Source: Brienomyrus brachyistius
Lineage: Eukaryota > Chordata > Actinopteri > Osteoglossiformes > Mormyridae
Length of the DNA: 64,000 nucleotides
Reading direction: 5' to 3'
Assembly (NCBI RefSeq): GCF_023856365.1
Contig: NC_064540.1
Location: forward strand, 3,345,501-3,409,500
The notes under the pieces were generated by a model. That model searched no databases. It was not told the origin of the DNA and saw nothing but the letters and a program-made list of their open reading frames with translations. Positions 35,082 through 59,100 of this stretch are shown here, in pieces. How positions within the stretch are numbered: position 1 is the stretch's first letter; the number at the start of each line of letters is the position of its first letter. The position numbers and the translations under genes were made by a program.

Positions 35082-35460
35082 GGCAAATGGGTATTAAACA
35101 GGGCTGATGAGACTGTTACCGTTATCAACGCGGAGAACAAAACGGTGCACGGGAAAACACCGATACTTCAGGTCAATGAAGAAATAATAAATAATAATAG
35201 TATTTCCCTCTGCTGCAGTTATATGCCCAAGTAAGTGGGAGAAATATTACAGTAAGGGATTATACGGCAGGTAAATATCTGCGCGTTGATTGGTCCATTT
35301 GGGGGAATAGCCGGCGATTCCTGGCCGGGGACGCGGCGCATCGGACAAAACGAGAATGATGCTCTCACTCCACTTTTCTGAGGACCAGAGAACCTGGGAC
35401 GGCAGACTGGGCGGAAAGACTTCCTCATTCGGGACTGCACATACAATATATAATCCTAAT
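35082..35460 (-). promoter_or_regulatory. grip2: Candidate grip2 promoter and 5' UTR
   Basis: Immediately upstream of the grip2 start codon on the minus strand. An inverted CCAAT box (attgg, 35,289-35,293) reads CCAAT in the direction of grip2. CpG density is higher here and at 34,930-35,000 than in the flanks. No TATA box is clear and the start of transcription is unknown. Confidence 0.35.
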
Positions 35461-35637
35461 CATTTCTGAGATTATAATATGCAGATATAGACGTTTATCA
35501 GACTGAAGCGACTGCTTAATATCTCTTCGAACTATGCTTCTACTCCGTGATTACCAAGTAATAAATTGTAGGCTTTCAGAGATGTGTGTGCTATATAGCG
35601 TTAAAGTTTCAGAGTTTAACCGTTTCAGACACCTCAA

Positions 35638-35715
35638 GCCAGCGTTTCTCAATCCTAGACGGTGCACGTTCTGCTCCCTCCCAGCCTCCGGTAGGAAGCA
35701 AGAATGTGGACAGTT
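35638..35715. repeat. Half foldback element
   Basis: Segments cagcgtttctcaatcc, ctgctccctcccagcctccg and agcaagaatgtggacag follow the foldback family of 4,931 and 51,569. Confidence 0.5.
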
Positions 35716-35729
35716 TAAAAATGCGTTAA

Positions 35730-35815
35730 AAAATGTTAAACATAATTGGATTGGTTTGGGGGCCCAATTTGACATGCTTTCATGGGGTCCAAAATCTCTA
35801 GCGGTGCTCCTAACT
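35730..35815 (+). repeat. Dispersed repeat of unknown class, copy 2
   Basis: aacataattggattggtttg, then gggggccca, and later tctctagcggtgctcc. The same order is found at 27,150-27,240 and 53,650-53,700. Confidence 0.55.
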
Positions 35816-36197
35816 ACAATTGAAGTGCTTTACCGTATTGAAAGAGACCAAAGGTGGTTTTTGCTGAAGGAACATTTTAGGAAAGTAGTCAAAACCAGTA
35901 TCATAATTCATTTATCAAGTGTATCACCCTACAGTTTCATCAATTCATACATTTGGGTGTTTTACTGGAAAACCTGAGGTTAAGTTCCTCTGCTGGTATA
36001 AGATGGCGGCTGTGTCAGTGGGACGAACTGGAAATCACACCTGTGAAACTGAGCTGCCTGCTGCCACATGACAGCATCCTGGTGTTATCAGATTTATCTG
36101 CTGATTCCGCAGATGTTCATTGTCAACAAGATTTACTCGGAATGCCGAGACCATTTTAAACTAGACAAGAAATACAAAACAGAACATAATCACACCC

Positions 36198-36200
<3 letters not shown>

Positions 36201-36256
<56 letters not shown>
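36201..36256. repeat. (TA)n then (CA)n microsatellite
   Basis: About 24 TA units followed by four CA units. Confidence 0.95.
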
Positions 36257-38876
36257 TTACACACTTAAAGAAGCTTCTTACACTTGGGATGCACATTCTA
36301 CAAATATATTATCAGGGTATTTTCCTAATCCCTTCAAACCTGCTGTAATCAATCACCCACCTAATTTGGACAAAGCTAAAAGATCATGACGTGACAGTAT
36401 AATAAATTACTCCTCTCATACGATTGTGACCCTCTCTCCATTGTCTAGCATTACTGGATCATTGTCACTTTTGTCAGCACAATATTCCACACACTCTTGA
36501 CCAAAAATCTTTTTCAGTGCAGGACGGCTGCTTCTCTTCTTTAGATACTTCTGTCAGACCATAATTAATTTGAATGAGTTGATGAAATGGGGGTTCCCCA
36601 GGGCTCCGTGGAGGGCCCACTACATTTCTCTCCATATATGCCACCTCTTGGAGGTGTTGTTTATAAATATGATGTCATACAAATGAAACCCAACTAATTT
36701 CTTTCAAACCAAACGGAATAGCTTGTTCATGGTTTTTGACATGGATAGAAGTTATATAAGTTTGGGCGACACAGAATGTCCTCCTGCTGAACTGCTATGA
36801 CAGATATTTTATCAAAATCCAAGCTGAATCAGATGATTTTGATTTCATTGCAGGTGCCACATTAAAACAAACCTGGCCACTACAGTCAAGAAAAACCTCA
36901 TGTTTGGAATTCATCTATAGCAAGGGTTTTACTTTATTACAATACATGTCATTTGCTCTTTTTTTAAACATTATGTTCTAAGAATCTAACTGCATAGGCT
37001 TCCTCAAAGGGATCAGGCTATGAATTTTAGATTGTTCCATTTCAATTACAAGAATTAACTGCAAAAAAAAAAAAAGCTTTCAGATTTTTTGCACAACTAA
37101 AAAAGCCTGAATAAGTTCCCTTTCATGATCAGCAATAGCCTATTTAAGTACATGGGGCAAACTGTAAAGATGTAATAAACTAGTTTTGTTGGAGTTTTGC
37201 ATATGTGCAAATGTTTCCCCATTTAGGATGTTAATGGCATATGATTCATGAGATCCTCTTTCAAAAGTAGGTCACCTTATCATACACTGAACAACCACAC
37301 TGAGCAGTGCATCTTTCAGATGTGACCATTGTATCCAGATCACCATCTAAGAAGTATTCTCCTTAAGATAAAGATCTCGGAGACAAAGTATGGGGAGAAG
37401 GATGAACAAGGGCCTAATGAGACAGTCTGACTTAGAGAGCATTAATAATAGACCCAACAAAGCTCATTATGCATGCGAGATGAACTGGGGGTATGAAAGT
37501 GCATGGTCAGAAGGCTGCAGCTTTCCTAAAAACCAGGACTGACATCTGAAAACAGCATGAAGATGAAAATCTGCAGGTATCCAGACAGGAAGCTGCAGCC
37601 TCCAGCGCAACAGGCATCAAGCAACAAACCAAAACGTGGCTTGGACCTGGGGATTCTGGGAATTTAAAGAGGCTTGAGACACAACAGGATATTTGCTGGA
37701 TGGTCTCCCTGCTTGGGTAACTGCCAGAGCAAGTCAATGTTATTAATTATATCTAGAAACTCACCTGTAATCAAATTTATGTCGCAACCTGCTTGCTTTA
37801 ATTCCTGCATGTCAAGGAAAGACAAAGTTACTTTAAGTTTGCGTTTCTTAAAAACAGAAGCTAAATGTTCAGTCAGTGAGCACTTTGCCACGGCAAGCCC
37901 AAAACAGCAGAGCAAGATATAATCCAACGATTAGTCAAGCCTTAAAAATAAATGCTGAAATTAAAAACTAATAGCAGAAATTTAACTTTCCACTGTGATG
38001 TGGCATCCCCTCCAGTATGTACCCTGCCTTATGTACTGTACTTCCAGGGAAAGGAAATTAACCATAAAATGACAATTAACTGGCAGCCCGTTTGAAAAAA
38101 TGACATCGATATTAATATAAATGCACAGTTATGCTCATCTTGCGAAACGTTTAACTTCCAGTGAAAAACAGATTCAGATGTTACACTAGTATCTTAATTT
38201 CACAGTATATACTGCAATCATTATTTTCCTGGGTCTAAAGTTAAACTTGAAAGCTACCCTTATTAACACAAATCCAAGCAATCTTTCTAAATGTATGCAG
38301 GATTTAACAAAGTTTCTTTTTTTGAAGGAAGATCAACTGAACATTTGATGCTTTTACCAGTTGACATAAGATCTAAAGGTTTGTAGTCTCTCTTCAGCCC
38401 AAAGCCAGATTTCCTCTTAGAAATGTTTCCATCTAGCTACTATTTAATGAGCTTTGGACGACCTCTAGTGGCCAATGTGGACCTCATACAAGAAAAATGC
38501 GCCATACAGTTAACAATTTGTTTTAAAAAAAAGGGCCCACTCACCACAACCCCAACTTAAGTCAAATAAAATTAGTCAAAAGTACCTATACCAAAAAGCC
38601 TAAAAACTTATTTTTTTTAATTACTCCATTTGAAAAGGGATGGGTCCAGATATGCTCTGTCCATCAGAAACTATAGCAAGCCTCCTAAAATCATTTTTGG
38701 GCCCTTCAGTAGATGACCTACAGCATTGCTCAGGCACATACAGTCAGCAACCAAACGTTCCCTCAATACCATCTGCAGACCTTTCCCATTCCACACTGAA
38801 ATATGAAGCACGTCCTTCAATATTCATAAACCCGGCCATTAAAACACACAGTCATACAACAGGACATTCAACATAC

Positions 38877-38882
38877 TTTATT
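38877..38882 (-). terminator. sec13: sec13 poly(A) signal
   Basis: TTTATT on the plus strand reads AATAAA on the minus strand, about 280 bases after the sec13 stop codon. No closer AATAAA is seen in that direction, so cleavage is expected near 38,855-38,865. Confidence 0.65.
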
Positions 38883-39162
38883 TATATCTTTTTTGGAGGT
38901 TGGGGGAGGCAAAAAACAATGACTGGGACAACCTGGCATTATTTTTGCCCCCACAAACACATCTGAGGGGTCACTTAAGAATGACTGAGGAACAGACCAG
39001 CACCTTGAATCAGTCAGACTCCCCAAGTTCAAAAGGCATGTAGGGGAACGCAATAAAAAAAGGAAAGTCTCTGAGCGAGGGTGAGCCACACCCATGGACC
39101 GCGGCCGCCGGGACCCTCACCCCCGGCAGCTCCGTGTGCTGAAGGCGGTCCGTCTCCCAGCC

Positions 39163-49720
<10,558 letters not shown>

Positions 49721-50182
49721 GGCTTTGTTGAACACGACCGATTTCTAAAAATATGAATGTAATCGCTTTGATGGGCGCCGTTATTTATTTTTCCCAGCTA
49801 TAACTCGCTCCAGTTTTCGACGTGGCAAGAGCACAGCTCACCGCCCGCCTGTCTTCCGTGTACGTCCAGTTTCCGGTCTCGGGTGACAACAAAGTGTCTC
49901 GTTGAGGAGGTTCCGCCTTCGGCACGCATTTCCTGACTCCTAGTTCATAAGCCCCACATGAGGGCAGCATAGAGAGGAAAATTAATTTCGCTGCCGGCTA
50001 TTTATATCACCCATTGCCTGTCTACTGTTCAGTGTCGTGTTTCCCAGTTTGTTCTTGGACCGAGAATGTCATTTTGCCCCTGCTTACGCCATGTTCTCCA
50101 GTTAAACTCTTCTCCATTTTAAAAGTTATGTTTTAAGGATTTTTTTATTGCTCTCAAACAAAGTATTAGGAATAAAATCAGA
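49721..50182. promoter_or_regulatory. Divergent promoter region, sec13 and cand2
   Basis: The start codons of sec13 (minus) and cand2 (plus) are only 462 bp apart, so both 5' UTRs and core promoters must lie here. ETS-type cores CTTCCG (49,853-49,858) and TTCCGG (49,871-49,876) sit near the sec13 side among several CpGs. A TATA-like tatttata (49,999-50,006) lies about 180 bp before the cand2 start. This is the layout of a bidirectional housekeeping promoter. Start sites cannot be placed from sequence alone. Confidence 0.7.
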
Positions 50183-53100
50183 ATGACTCACGTATCATAT
50201 CATATCTCCAACCTGCTGGAGAAAATGACATCTACTGACAAAGATTTTAGGTAAGTCTGCACATTTAAACTTTAGGACAACTGTTTACTTTAAACGTAAA
50301 ATGTATATGGAAATGAAAATCGATTTTAAACAGTCTGATAATTAATCATGTATTTATATTGATATTTTTGTTCGCCATTTGATTTAAAGTATTCCGAACA
50401 GTTATTTCCCTACAACACTTAGTCATCGTACGTCGAGGACAGTCGGAGTGACAACTGGCATCGCTACATATAATAATTATTTTAGTTTGACGTACATTAT
50501 ATAATTTGTATTTATGTTTACGGAAACGCAGACGTAAACAAATTAATGGTTTATTTTCTCCATTTGAAGGTATGTTATAATTAATCATCACTGATGTTGT
50601 GTATGTAGTAGGCTAATCCATGTGTTTATCCTAATAACACTAACTGAACATTTTTCCAATAAAGAAAATGGTTTGTCACGCAATAAACATGTAAGAAAAA
50701 TAGAATATTTTCCAGTTACCGAAATATTTATTTGTTCTTAAATAATGAAAATATTTTTATTAGGCCTAATATTGCAGTGTTTTTGGAAAATATATAATAC
50801 TGGTATGAATCGTTTGAATTTGGAAAACAAATGATCATACAAAAAGATCATTAAAGATATGGAGAATGTGTTGAATCTGGCATCTTATTGCTGAATTTGT
50901 ACAATTTTGTAATACTGTTTATACCATAAAAAATACCGTAAAAGCAAACCACAACAAAAAAAAAAATTGTAACTAAGGTTAAAAACTTTGCTCTAGCTAC
51001 TCTCTGTCTGGGTCTTATACCAGTAACCGTGTTTGATCTACTTGACCACAGCACTACCTTCTGTCCATACATGAAAATAGGTATATCATCAGTTGTTTAT
51101 AGCATTACATACAGCTGGACTTCATTATGCTTGTCCAAGTATATTAAAGCATAATTGATGGCCCCACTCAACATTGCCTTTAGGTTTATGGCCACCAATG
51201 ACCTGATGATAGAACTGCAGAAGGACTCCATCAAACTAGATGAGGACAGTGAGAAGAAGGTTGTGGCCATGCTGCTGAAGCTTCTGGAAGACAAGAACGG
51301 AGAGGTCCAGAACCTGGCAGTGAAGTGGTGAGAGAAAACTGACCTGCAGAGGCCCCCTAGTGGAGAACGTTTGAAACATATTCACCCAATTATTTGTGGT
51401 GATTGTGGTCAAACTTGCTTAGACAGAAACACAGGCGATACATATATAAATGAATGGGGACTCAGCATTAAAATGCATTAGTCAGTATAAAACATCAAAT
51501 CACATGGTATGCAGGTTCACTTTGTTTTTGTCAGGGTGTATTTCCTTTAATGTACTCTGTACCTTATTCTGGGGAACCCCGGACAGTCCACGTTTTTGCT
51601 TCCTCTCAGGTCGCAGTGCACCTGTACCAGGTATTCGGTGTTCCTGATTGGCTGGGAGCTGGGAGGGAGCAAAAACGTGGACCGTCTGGGGTTCCCTGAG
51701 GACTGGGATTCCCATTCCGGACCTCGGGGACCAGCAGTGGGCACATGTTTTTGCTCCCTCTAAGCTCCCTGAAAAAACGTTGACTACCTGTCGCTCCCCG
51801 AGGACCAGATTGAGAAACACTGCTGTAGAATACAACAACTGTGTAGGACTCGAGTGCTGCCATCACACAAAACACAGACCTCGTTTGTAAATCCATGCTT
51901 ACATCGATCCATATATCACACCGATATTTGATCGTATGTGGTATTTCGGGCAAATATGAGCGGCTGTGCTGATCGCTGTGTAGCTTGGGCCCGCTGGTGA
52001 ACAAGGTGAAGGAATATCAGGTGGAGACCATGGTGGACACCTTGTGCTCCAACATGATGTCGGAGAAGGAGCAGCTGAGGGACATCTCCAGCATGGGGCT
52101 GAAGACCATCATTGCAGAGCTTCCTTCCTCCTCTTCGGGTATTTACTCTCTTGGATAACTGTGTTTTACTGTTTCTCTGATGATTTAGTTTGAAAACGTA
52201 ACATAGTATTTATAGGGTTATTGTAACTGAATTAATCGAAGATCAAAGTTCAAAGGTGCTGGCATGCTATTTGGATTGTGACCCAGAAACCTTCAGTTCA
52301 TCAGTCCATCATCTTAATCACTGGCGAAATTTGTTGACACAGTTCAGTATTACTTTACCCTGTAACTTAGGGATAAGGAAAGTAAAACTGATGTGCTAAC
52401 TCAGAACATTGCTGACACAGACTGGAAATTGTCTTAGAGATGATAGCCAACCTTCTTAACTAATGACTGTACATTATGTACAGGAGGTGGACAGAGTAAC
52501 AGAAAGACCACATGAAAAAAACACCTTTAACTATGAATTGACTAAATCGTATTTGCAAACAGCTATGAAGGTGACCTGAATGCTGACATGGAGTCAGTTC
52601 CAGAAAGTAAAAATCCAGACCAAGACTTTGTTTCAACCAACCAGTTCAATACTGTCACAGTGACTCAACTGGGTGGTTGAAACAAAATCTTGGTCTGGAT
52701 TCTTACTTCCTAGATGTCACGTATTGGGGAGTGTGGACTAGGGAAGCAGAGACAGGACTTGAGGTGTCGGGAGAATATGGGGTTTAATCAAAGGAAAGAC
52801 ACGATCGGGAGATAACCACATAACGCCAATGACCGGACTAGGGAAACATACTGTAATGCGGACTTAAATATACAGGATTAATCGATATGACTGGAAACAT
52901 CTGGTGACATCGGGATTCCACACGAAGTAGCGAGGGGGGCGTGGTACACGGGAGGATCGGACGAGCAGGGCATGACACTGAAGCTGAAATTTCCACCTCT
53001 GCCTGAAAAGCCTGGAGCTGTTCTGAAGGCAAAGGGCTGCCCAGCCTCTTTCTGGAACCTGGACTTTGATACATTTTTATTTTCTAATTTTGTGCACCCC

Positions 53101-56100
53101 CTGTACATACACCCACTTTCACTGGATGTCCACTTCAATTAAACCTCAAGCTTTTTCACTTTCACTATGCGTTATGGAAGCAGCGGAATCATACTGGCTG
53201 ACAGATTTGTGTGCCTTGCAGGTCTGAATCTTACTGTCAGCGTCTGCAAAAAGATTACGGCCCAGTTGATCGGGGCAATAGGGAAGCAGGATGATGTGTC
53301 GGTGCAACTGGAGGCCCTAGACATCTTGTCGGACATGTTGAGCAGGTATTGTGTTTTTCCTAGTATGATATATGGTGTCCATTTTCACCAAATGTTTGAG
53401 GAAGAAGCCAGCTTGCGGTGAGTGGGATTACCATGGACTTTCAAAGAAAGTCACCATCTGGAATCATTGGCAGGCCCACAGTCAGTGGTGCTTCAAGTTT
53501 ATGCGATGTTTTGGGGGAGGCAACTGTAAAAGTGCACCCCCATCGGAAGATGCCATCCTGGCCAACTGGCCACCTTGCCCTTGCCAGGATTTGCCACTAC
53601 CAAGTGGGGGCGCCGTAAGGGCATGATGTTAGGATGATTGCAAACTTGAAACATAATTAGATTGGTCTGGGGGGCCCATATCTCTAGCAGCACCCCTACT
53701 GCCCACAATAATCCCATGGCCCGGTGGGTATAAAGGTTCGGCTGCTTGAGCAGGTCCTCACTGAGTCCCGTGCTCCCGCAGGCTGAGCGGCACGCTCCTC
53801 ACCTTCCACGCATCCATCCTGGACAGCCTCCTGCCCCAGCTGACCAGCCCACGTCTGGCCATCAGGAAGCGAGCCATCATCGCCCTCAGCCACCTGGTGG
53901 CGTGCTGCAGCAGCGCCCTCTTCAGCCAGCTCATGGAACACCTGCTCGCGGAGCTCTCTCCCGGGCAGGTAACCTCGGCCACCCGCACCTACCTCCAGTG
54001 TCTGGCCACAGTCAGCCGACAAGGGGGGCACAGAATAGGTGAGCAGTGCATCCCGTTTACACTAGGGGGTGCTAGACTTGTATTGTTTAAATTATTAGAT
54101 AAATATTCCCTGGGTTATGGGGATATAATGACTCAAGGGGCACATTGTTCCTTGCTGCTCATGTATGGGTGGGTGTGCGGGTGAGGGTTAGGGATCCCTC
54201 TGTGTTTTCAGCCATACAAAACCGAATTTGCATCGGTACACTTATATTCTTCACTGATTGAAATCTTACCCGCGTTTCCACAGGGCAGAGAAATAAGTCA
54301 TTAAAACTGGATGAGATTACTGATGCATGGTAATAAGTTATATCATCGTCATAAGTAGCTGTGTGACTTAGGATCAGATTCACGCTAGGAGGTTTATTTT
54401 AATACAGCTATGGTGAAAGACATAGTACTGAATCTGTGCTGCTGCTTGTTCACCCATCCAGTCTATTGTAGGGGACACACACACAGAATTATACCATTCA
54501 CCTTCAGACGGTTTATCCTAGCCTGGTTCATGGGGGCAGAACTAGAGCCTGTCCCAGGCAGCATAGGATACAAGTTAGGGGTACACCCAGAACGGGATGC
54601 CAACCCATTGTACTTGTAGGAGTTTTACCTACACAAAAATGTTCTGAGGGCAGAAACAAAAATGTCTGGTTCAGAGAGATAACCAATCAGATTGGAATGG
54701 AGGTGGGGCCAAGACATCTGATTGGTTGGTCCCATCTCCTCTAGTTGCTTAGTCTTACCTCCCTTACAATCTGATTGATTATCACTCCTACCATACATGC
54801 ACACATTATTAGTGCCCAGTAGAAGGTGATATTGCATCGGAGTGGTTCATCTGCTATCTCTGTTGGTTAATTTTGCCACAGGTGAACATCTGGAGAAGAT
54901 AATCCCACTGGTAGTGAAGTACTGCGGTGTTGAGGATGATGAGTTGAGGGAACACTGCTTTCAAGCCTTTGAGGCTTTTGTGCGCAGGTGAAGCAGCTTG
55001 TATATTTTATCAGACGTTCCTCTGTATTGCAGGATCACGACAGTAAATCAGAACAAGATTTTTAATTCCAGCGACAAACACGGACAATGCATAGCAGTGT
55101 CCTGACTATCTGTTAGATACATAACCAATAACACTTTTTTGTGTTATTCTTATTGTCTTGTAAGGTGCCCCAAGGAAATGTCATGTCATATCTCCACAAT
55201 CATCAAACTTTGTTTGAAGTACATTATGTATGACCCCAACTACAACTATGATGCTGATGAAGAAGATGAAGATGAGTCCATGGACATTGAAGATGACGAC
55301 CAAGGTGTCACATATTACCCTCCACATGTTCTGAAATAGTGTTGTTGAGCAAACATGAGTTGATAGTGGTTTCATGTCTGTATTCGTCTGCCATTTTGCA
55401 TGAGTAATAATGACAGCAATGCTTATTTTTACCCTCAACCTGATTCCTGGCCCATCCAACCGTCGCTTCATCAGGGTCCGATGAAGAATACAGTGACGAC
55501 GACGACATGAGCTGGAAGGTTCGGCGTTCCAGTGTGAAATGCTTGGAGGCTGTGGTCAGCACACGGAGAGACCTGTTGTTGGAGCTGTATGGGTCTGTGG
55601 CCCCCGCCTTAGTGGGCCGCTTCAAGGAGCGCGAGGAGAACGTCCGCACCGAAATCTTCCTGGCCTTCATCTCCTTGCTCCGGCAGACGCGACCGCTGCA
55701 GGTCCCTCCCCAGCCTGGAGATAAGGAAGACCCAGCACTTACCTTGCTAAAGAAACAGGTAGACAGGAAACATTGCTGTACCTTCCCATGAATATTGCTT
55801 CCCCCCAGGGCAGAAGTGTCAAACATCCATAATGTTCTCTTAGTGTTGTTTCTGGTTTCGCAGGTCCCCACTATCGTGAAGGCTTTACACCGACAGCTGA
55901 AGGAGAAGAGCATCAAGTCCAGGCAGGGCTGTTTCAGTCTTCTCACCGAGCTGGCCGGTGTGGCGCCAGGCGTCCTGGGAGACCACATACCAGCACTCAT
56001 TCCCGGTGACCGCAGCATTCCAACTAACATTTGTCCCTCAAAACCCACACAAATAATATCACATAATACACAGGGCAGCAAAAAGTATAGTGCACATGTG

Positions 56101-59100
56101 CTTTGAACCTGAAGGTTACCAATGTGAGACTCAGGAACTGCCCTACTATAGTACTCTTAAGTAAGACACATTTCATAAATTCAAAATACTCAGTTGTAAA
56201 AGTAGTTAATTCTTGACTCCATTGTGTTACTTACTGTCAAAATGGAATGTTAAGAGTTAACAGAAAGTAGCTTGAAGTAACAGGAATGCTTCTTTCCACC
56301 AGGTATTCTGTATTCTCTCACAGATAAGTCCACCTCCTCCAACATGAAGATCGATGCTCTCTCCTTCCTCTACGTTCTCCTTTGCAATCAATCTCCTAAT
56401 GTATTTCACCCGCACATCAGTGTCATCCTGCCCCCTGTGGTCCTGTGCATTGAAGACCCCTTCTACAAGATCACGTCAGAGGCCCTCCTGGTCACACAGC
56501 AGATCGTGAAGATCCTGAGGCCCCTTGAGAAACCCCAGTCTTCAACCTTTGATACCAAACCTTATGTGAAGGACCTTTTTGCTGCCACTCTTAAACGGCT
56601 GAAGGCAGCAGATATTGACCAGGAAGTGAAAGAGCGAGCAATCTCTTGCATGGGCCATATTGTATGTCACTTGGGAGACCAGCTAGGTGCTGACCTACAG
56701 CCCACCCTTCAGATCTTCTTGGAGAGGCTGAAGAATGAGATCACAAGGTTGACCACAGTGAAGGCACTCACCCTTATAACAGCATCTCCACTCAAAATTG
56801 ATTTGAGGCCAGTGCTGCCAGAAGGTGTTCAGATCCTAGGCTCCTTTTTGAGGAAGAACCAGCGTGCTCTCAAGCTAAGTACTCTGACAGCCCTGACTGT
56901 CTTGGTGACGAACTATAGTGACAGTCTCAAGCCTCCGATGATGGAGTCAGTAGTGAATGAACTGCCTGCCCTCATCAGTGAAAATGACATGCATGTGTCC
57001 CAGATGGCCATCACACTACTCACTTGCATGACTAAAGTTTGCCCTTCTTCTCTGACCAAAATTGGCACCAATGTTCTGCCAGAAGTCCTCAACTTGGTCC
57101 ATTCTCCTCTGCTGCAGGGTGGAGCTCTTGGGGCCATTCTTGAATTTTTTCAAGTACTTGTGGTAACTAAGGCCAGCAACATTGGTCACAATGAACTCCT
57201 TAAGGCTCTCACAGGCCCTTTCTATAGTACTGGGAAGTCCAGAGACACCATGCCAATGCATAGACAGTCATATTACTCTGTGGCTAAATGTGTGGCTGCA
57301 CTTTCCACCACATGCCCAAATGATGCCTCAGCAATGATCAATAACTTTGTCCAGGAGGTCAAGAGTCCTAAGTCATCAGAGTCTACAAGGATCCTGTCAT
57401 TCCTGTGTCTTGGGGAGGTTGGCCGTTGCATGAATTTGGGAGGCCAGAAGGAGCTGAAGACAGTCATACTAGAGGCCTTCTCCTCCCCGCATGAGGAGAT
57501 TAAGACAGCCGCTTCTTATGCCCTTGGTAACATCTGCGTGGGGAACTTGAAGGAATACCTTCCCTTTATGCTGAAGGAGATCGGCAGTCAGCAGAAAAGA
57601 CAGTACCTACTACTGCACTCCCTGAAAGAAGTGATCAGTGCTTCCTCGGCTGAGAGCCTGATGCCTCACGTGGAGGAGATCTGGGCACTGCTCTTCAAGC
57701 ACTGTGAGTGTGCAGAGGAAGGCACACGGAACGTGGTGGCAGAGTGCCTCGGCAAGCTAACCCTAGTCAACCCCTCTCAGCTCTTGCCCCGGCTCAAGAA
57801 GCAGCTGTCCTCAGGTAATAGGTAACAGCATCATCAGGCCAGGCAAACTTGCTTTTATGCAGCTGACAGGGGAAACCTTTCATTTCAGGTTCTCCCCACT
57901 CCCGCAGTACCGTGGTCACAGCCATTAAGTTCACCATTGTTGATCAGCCCCAGTCCATAGATGCACTCCTCAAAGACTGCATAGGTAAGAGGATGAACAA
58001 GACAGCTTGGACGTGTAATGGGAGTGTTGTGTTGCTCAGTGGGTTAGGATGCTGTGCCCATAAAGGAAAATGATTTCACCATTAGGCCCTTAACTCCCAA
58101 TTGCTCCAGGACCTGGCTGACCCTGCTTTGGATAAAAGCATGTGGTAAATAAATAAATGCAATGGCTCAGCTGGTGTCTGTGACTATGTGTGTCTATCTA
58201 TTTTTGCCTGTCAGGTGACTTCCTGAAAACATTGCAGGACCCAGACCTGAATGTGAGGCGAGTGGCCCTAGTGATGTTCAACTCAGTGGCTCACAACAAG
58301 CCTGCGTTGATTCGAGGGCGACTCTCCTCCGTCCTTCCATTCCTCTACAACGAGACCCAGATTAGAAAAGAGCTCATCCGTGAGGTATCACATCACTTCC
58401 TGTGGATGTAGCGGTTACATATTGTGTTCCATGGTGTTCCAATTCAGGGGTTGCATTCTTCTAAGGCTGAGCTGACATCGTTGTGAAATGGGATGGTCTG
58501 GACTTCGGATAACTTCCTATTTGCATCACCAGTTGTTCTCGCTCTTACCCTTGCATCACAAAATGCCACTCCAATCACCTAGCCGGAACACATCCACTTT
58601 ACCTCCACACAATTAATCTTGGGATAGATTGGGGCATGAAGGATCTATCAGGGGCATCCTTCCTAGCGTGGGACAAAGACACATTCCTAGGCCGCACTTG
58701 AAGGAGCTTTGAAATGGAACAGCCTTGTTGCGCCACTATGATCGACCTTCAAATGCAGCCTTTGAAGGATGCAACGCCTTTACTGGGACACAGCCAACGT
58801 GTACCCAGAGATACTGCAACAGGGCTCCTCCCAGGAGTATTATTAAGAAGTACCTGTTAGCTGATGGATCTTCTAATGCAGGTAGAGATGGGCCCCTTCA
58901 AGCACACAGTTGACGACGGACTAGATGTCCGGAAGGCAGCATTTGAGTGTATGTATACCTTGCTGGATAGCTGCTTGGATTGCCTGGACATCTTTGAGTT
59001 CCTGAATCACGTGGAGGAAGGTCTAAAGGATCATTATGACATCAGGGTAAAATGAAAGATACATGCAAATGTTACAGACTGGAAATTATCACACATTCCC

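Larger units (their letters stand above)
35461..38854. other. Intergenic, grip2 to sec13
   Basis: No gene recognised. It holds two dispersed repeat fragments (35,638-35,815) and a (TA)n tract. Opposing open frames of 87 and 82 codons at 37,664-37,927 overlap each other on both strands and resemble no known family. Confidence 0.5.

Noticed and set aside
37664..37927. Overlapping 87- and 82-codon frames on both strands between grip2 and sec13
   Set aside because: Neither resembles a known gene expected near sec13, such as ghrelin. The two-strand overlap is typical of chance.
55308..56081. 257-codon open frame on the minus strand
   Set aside because: It lies opposite cand2 exons 8 and 9 and the intron between them. 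The plus-strand frame is the conserved CAND sequence, so this is a shadow.
58285..58330. Possible damage in cand2 exon 12 (RGRLSS where CAND1 has RDLLDT)
   Set aside because: The frame, length and splice sites are intact and the flanking residues match well. It is a substitution cluster, not a break.
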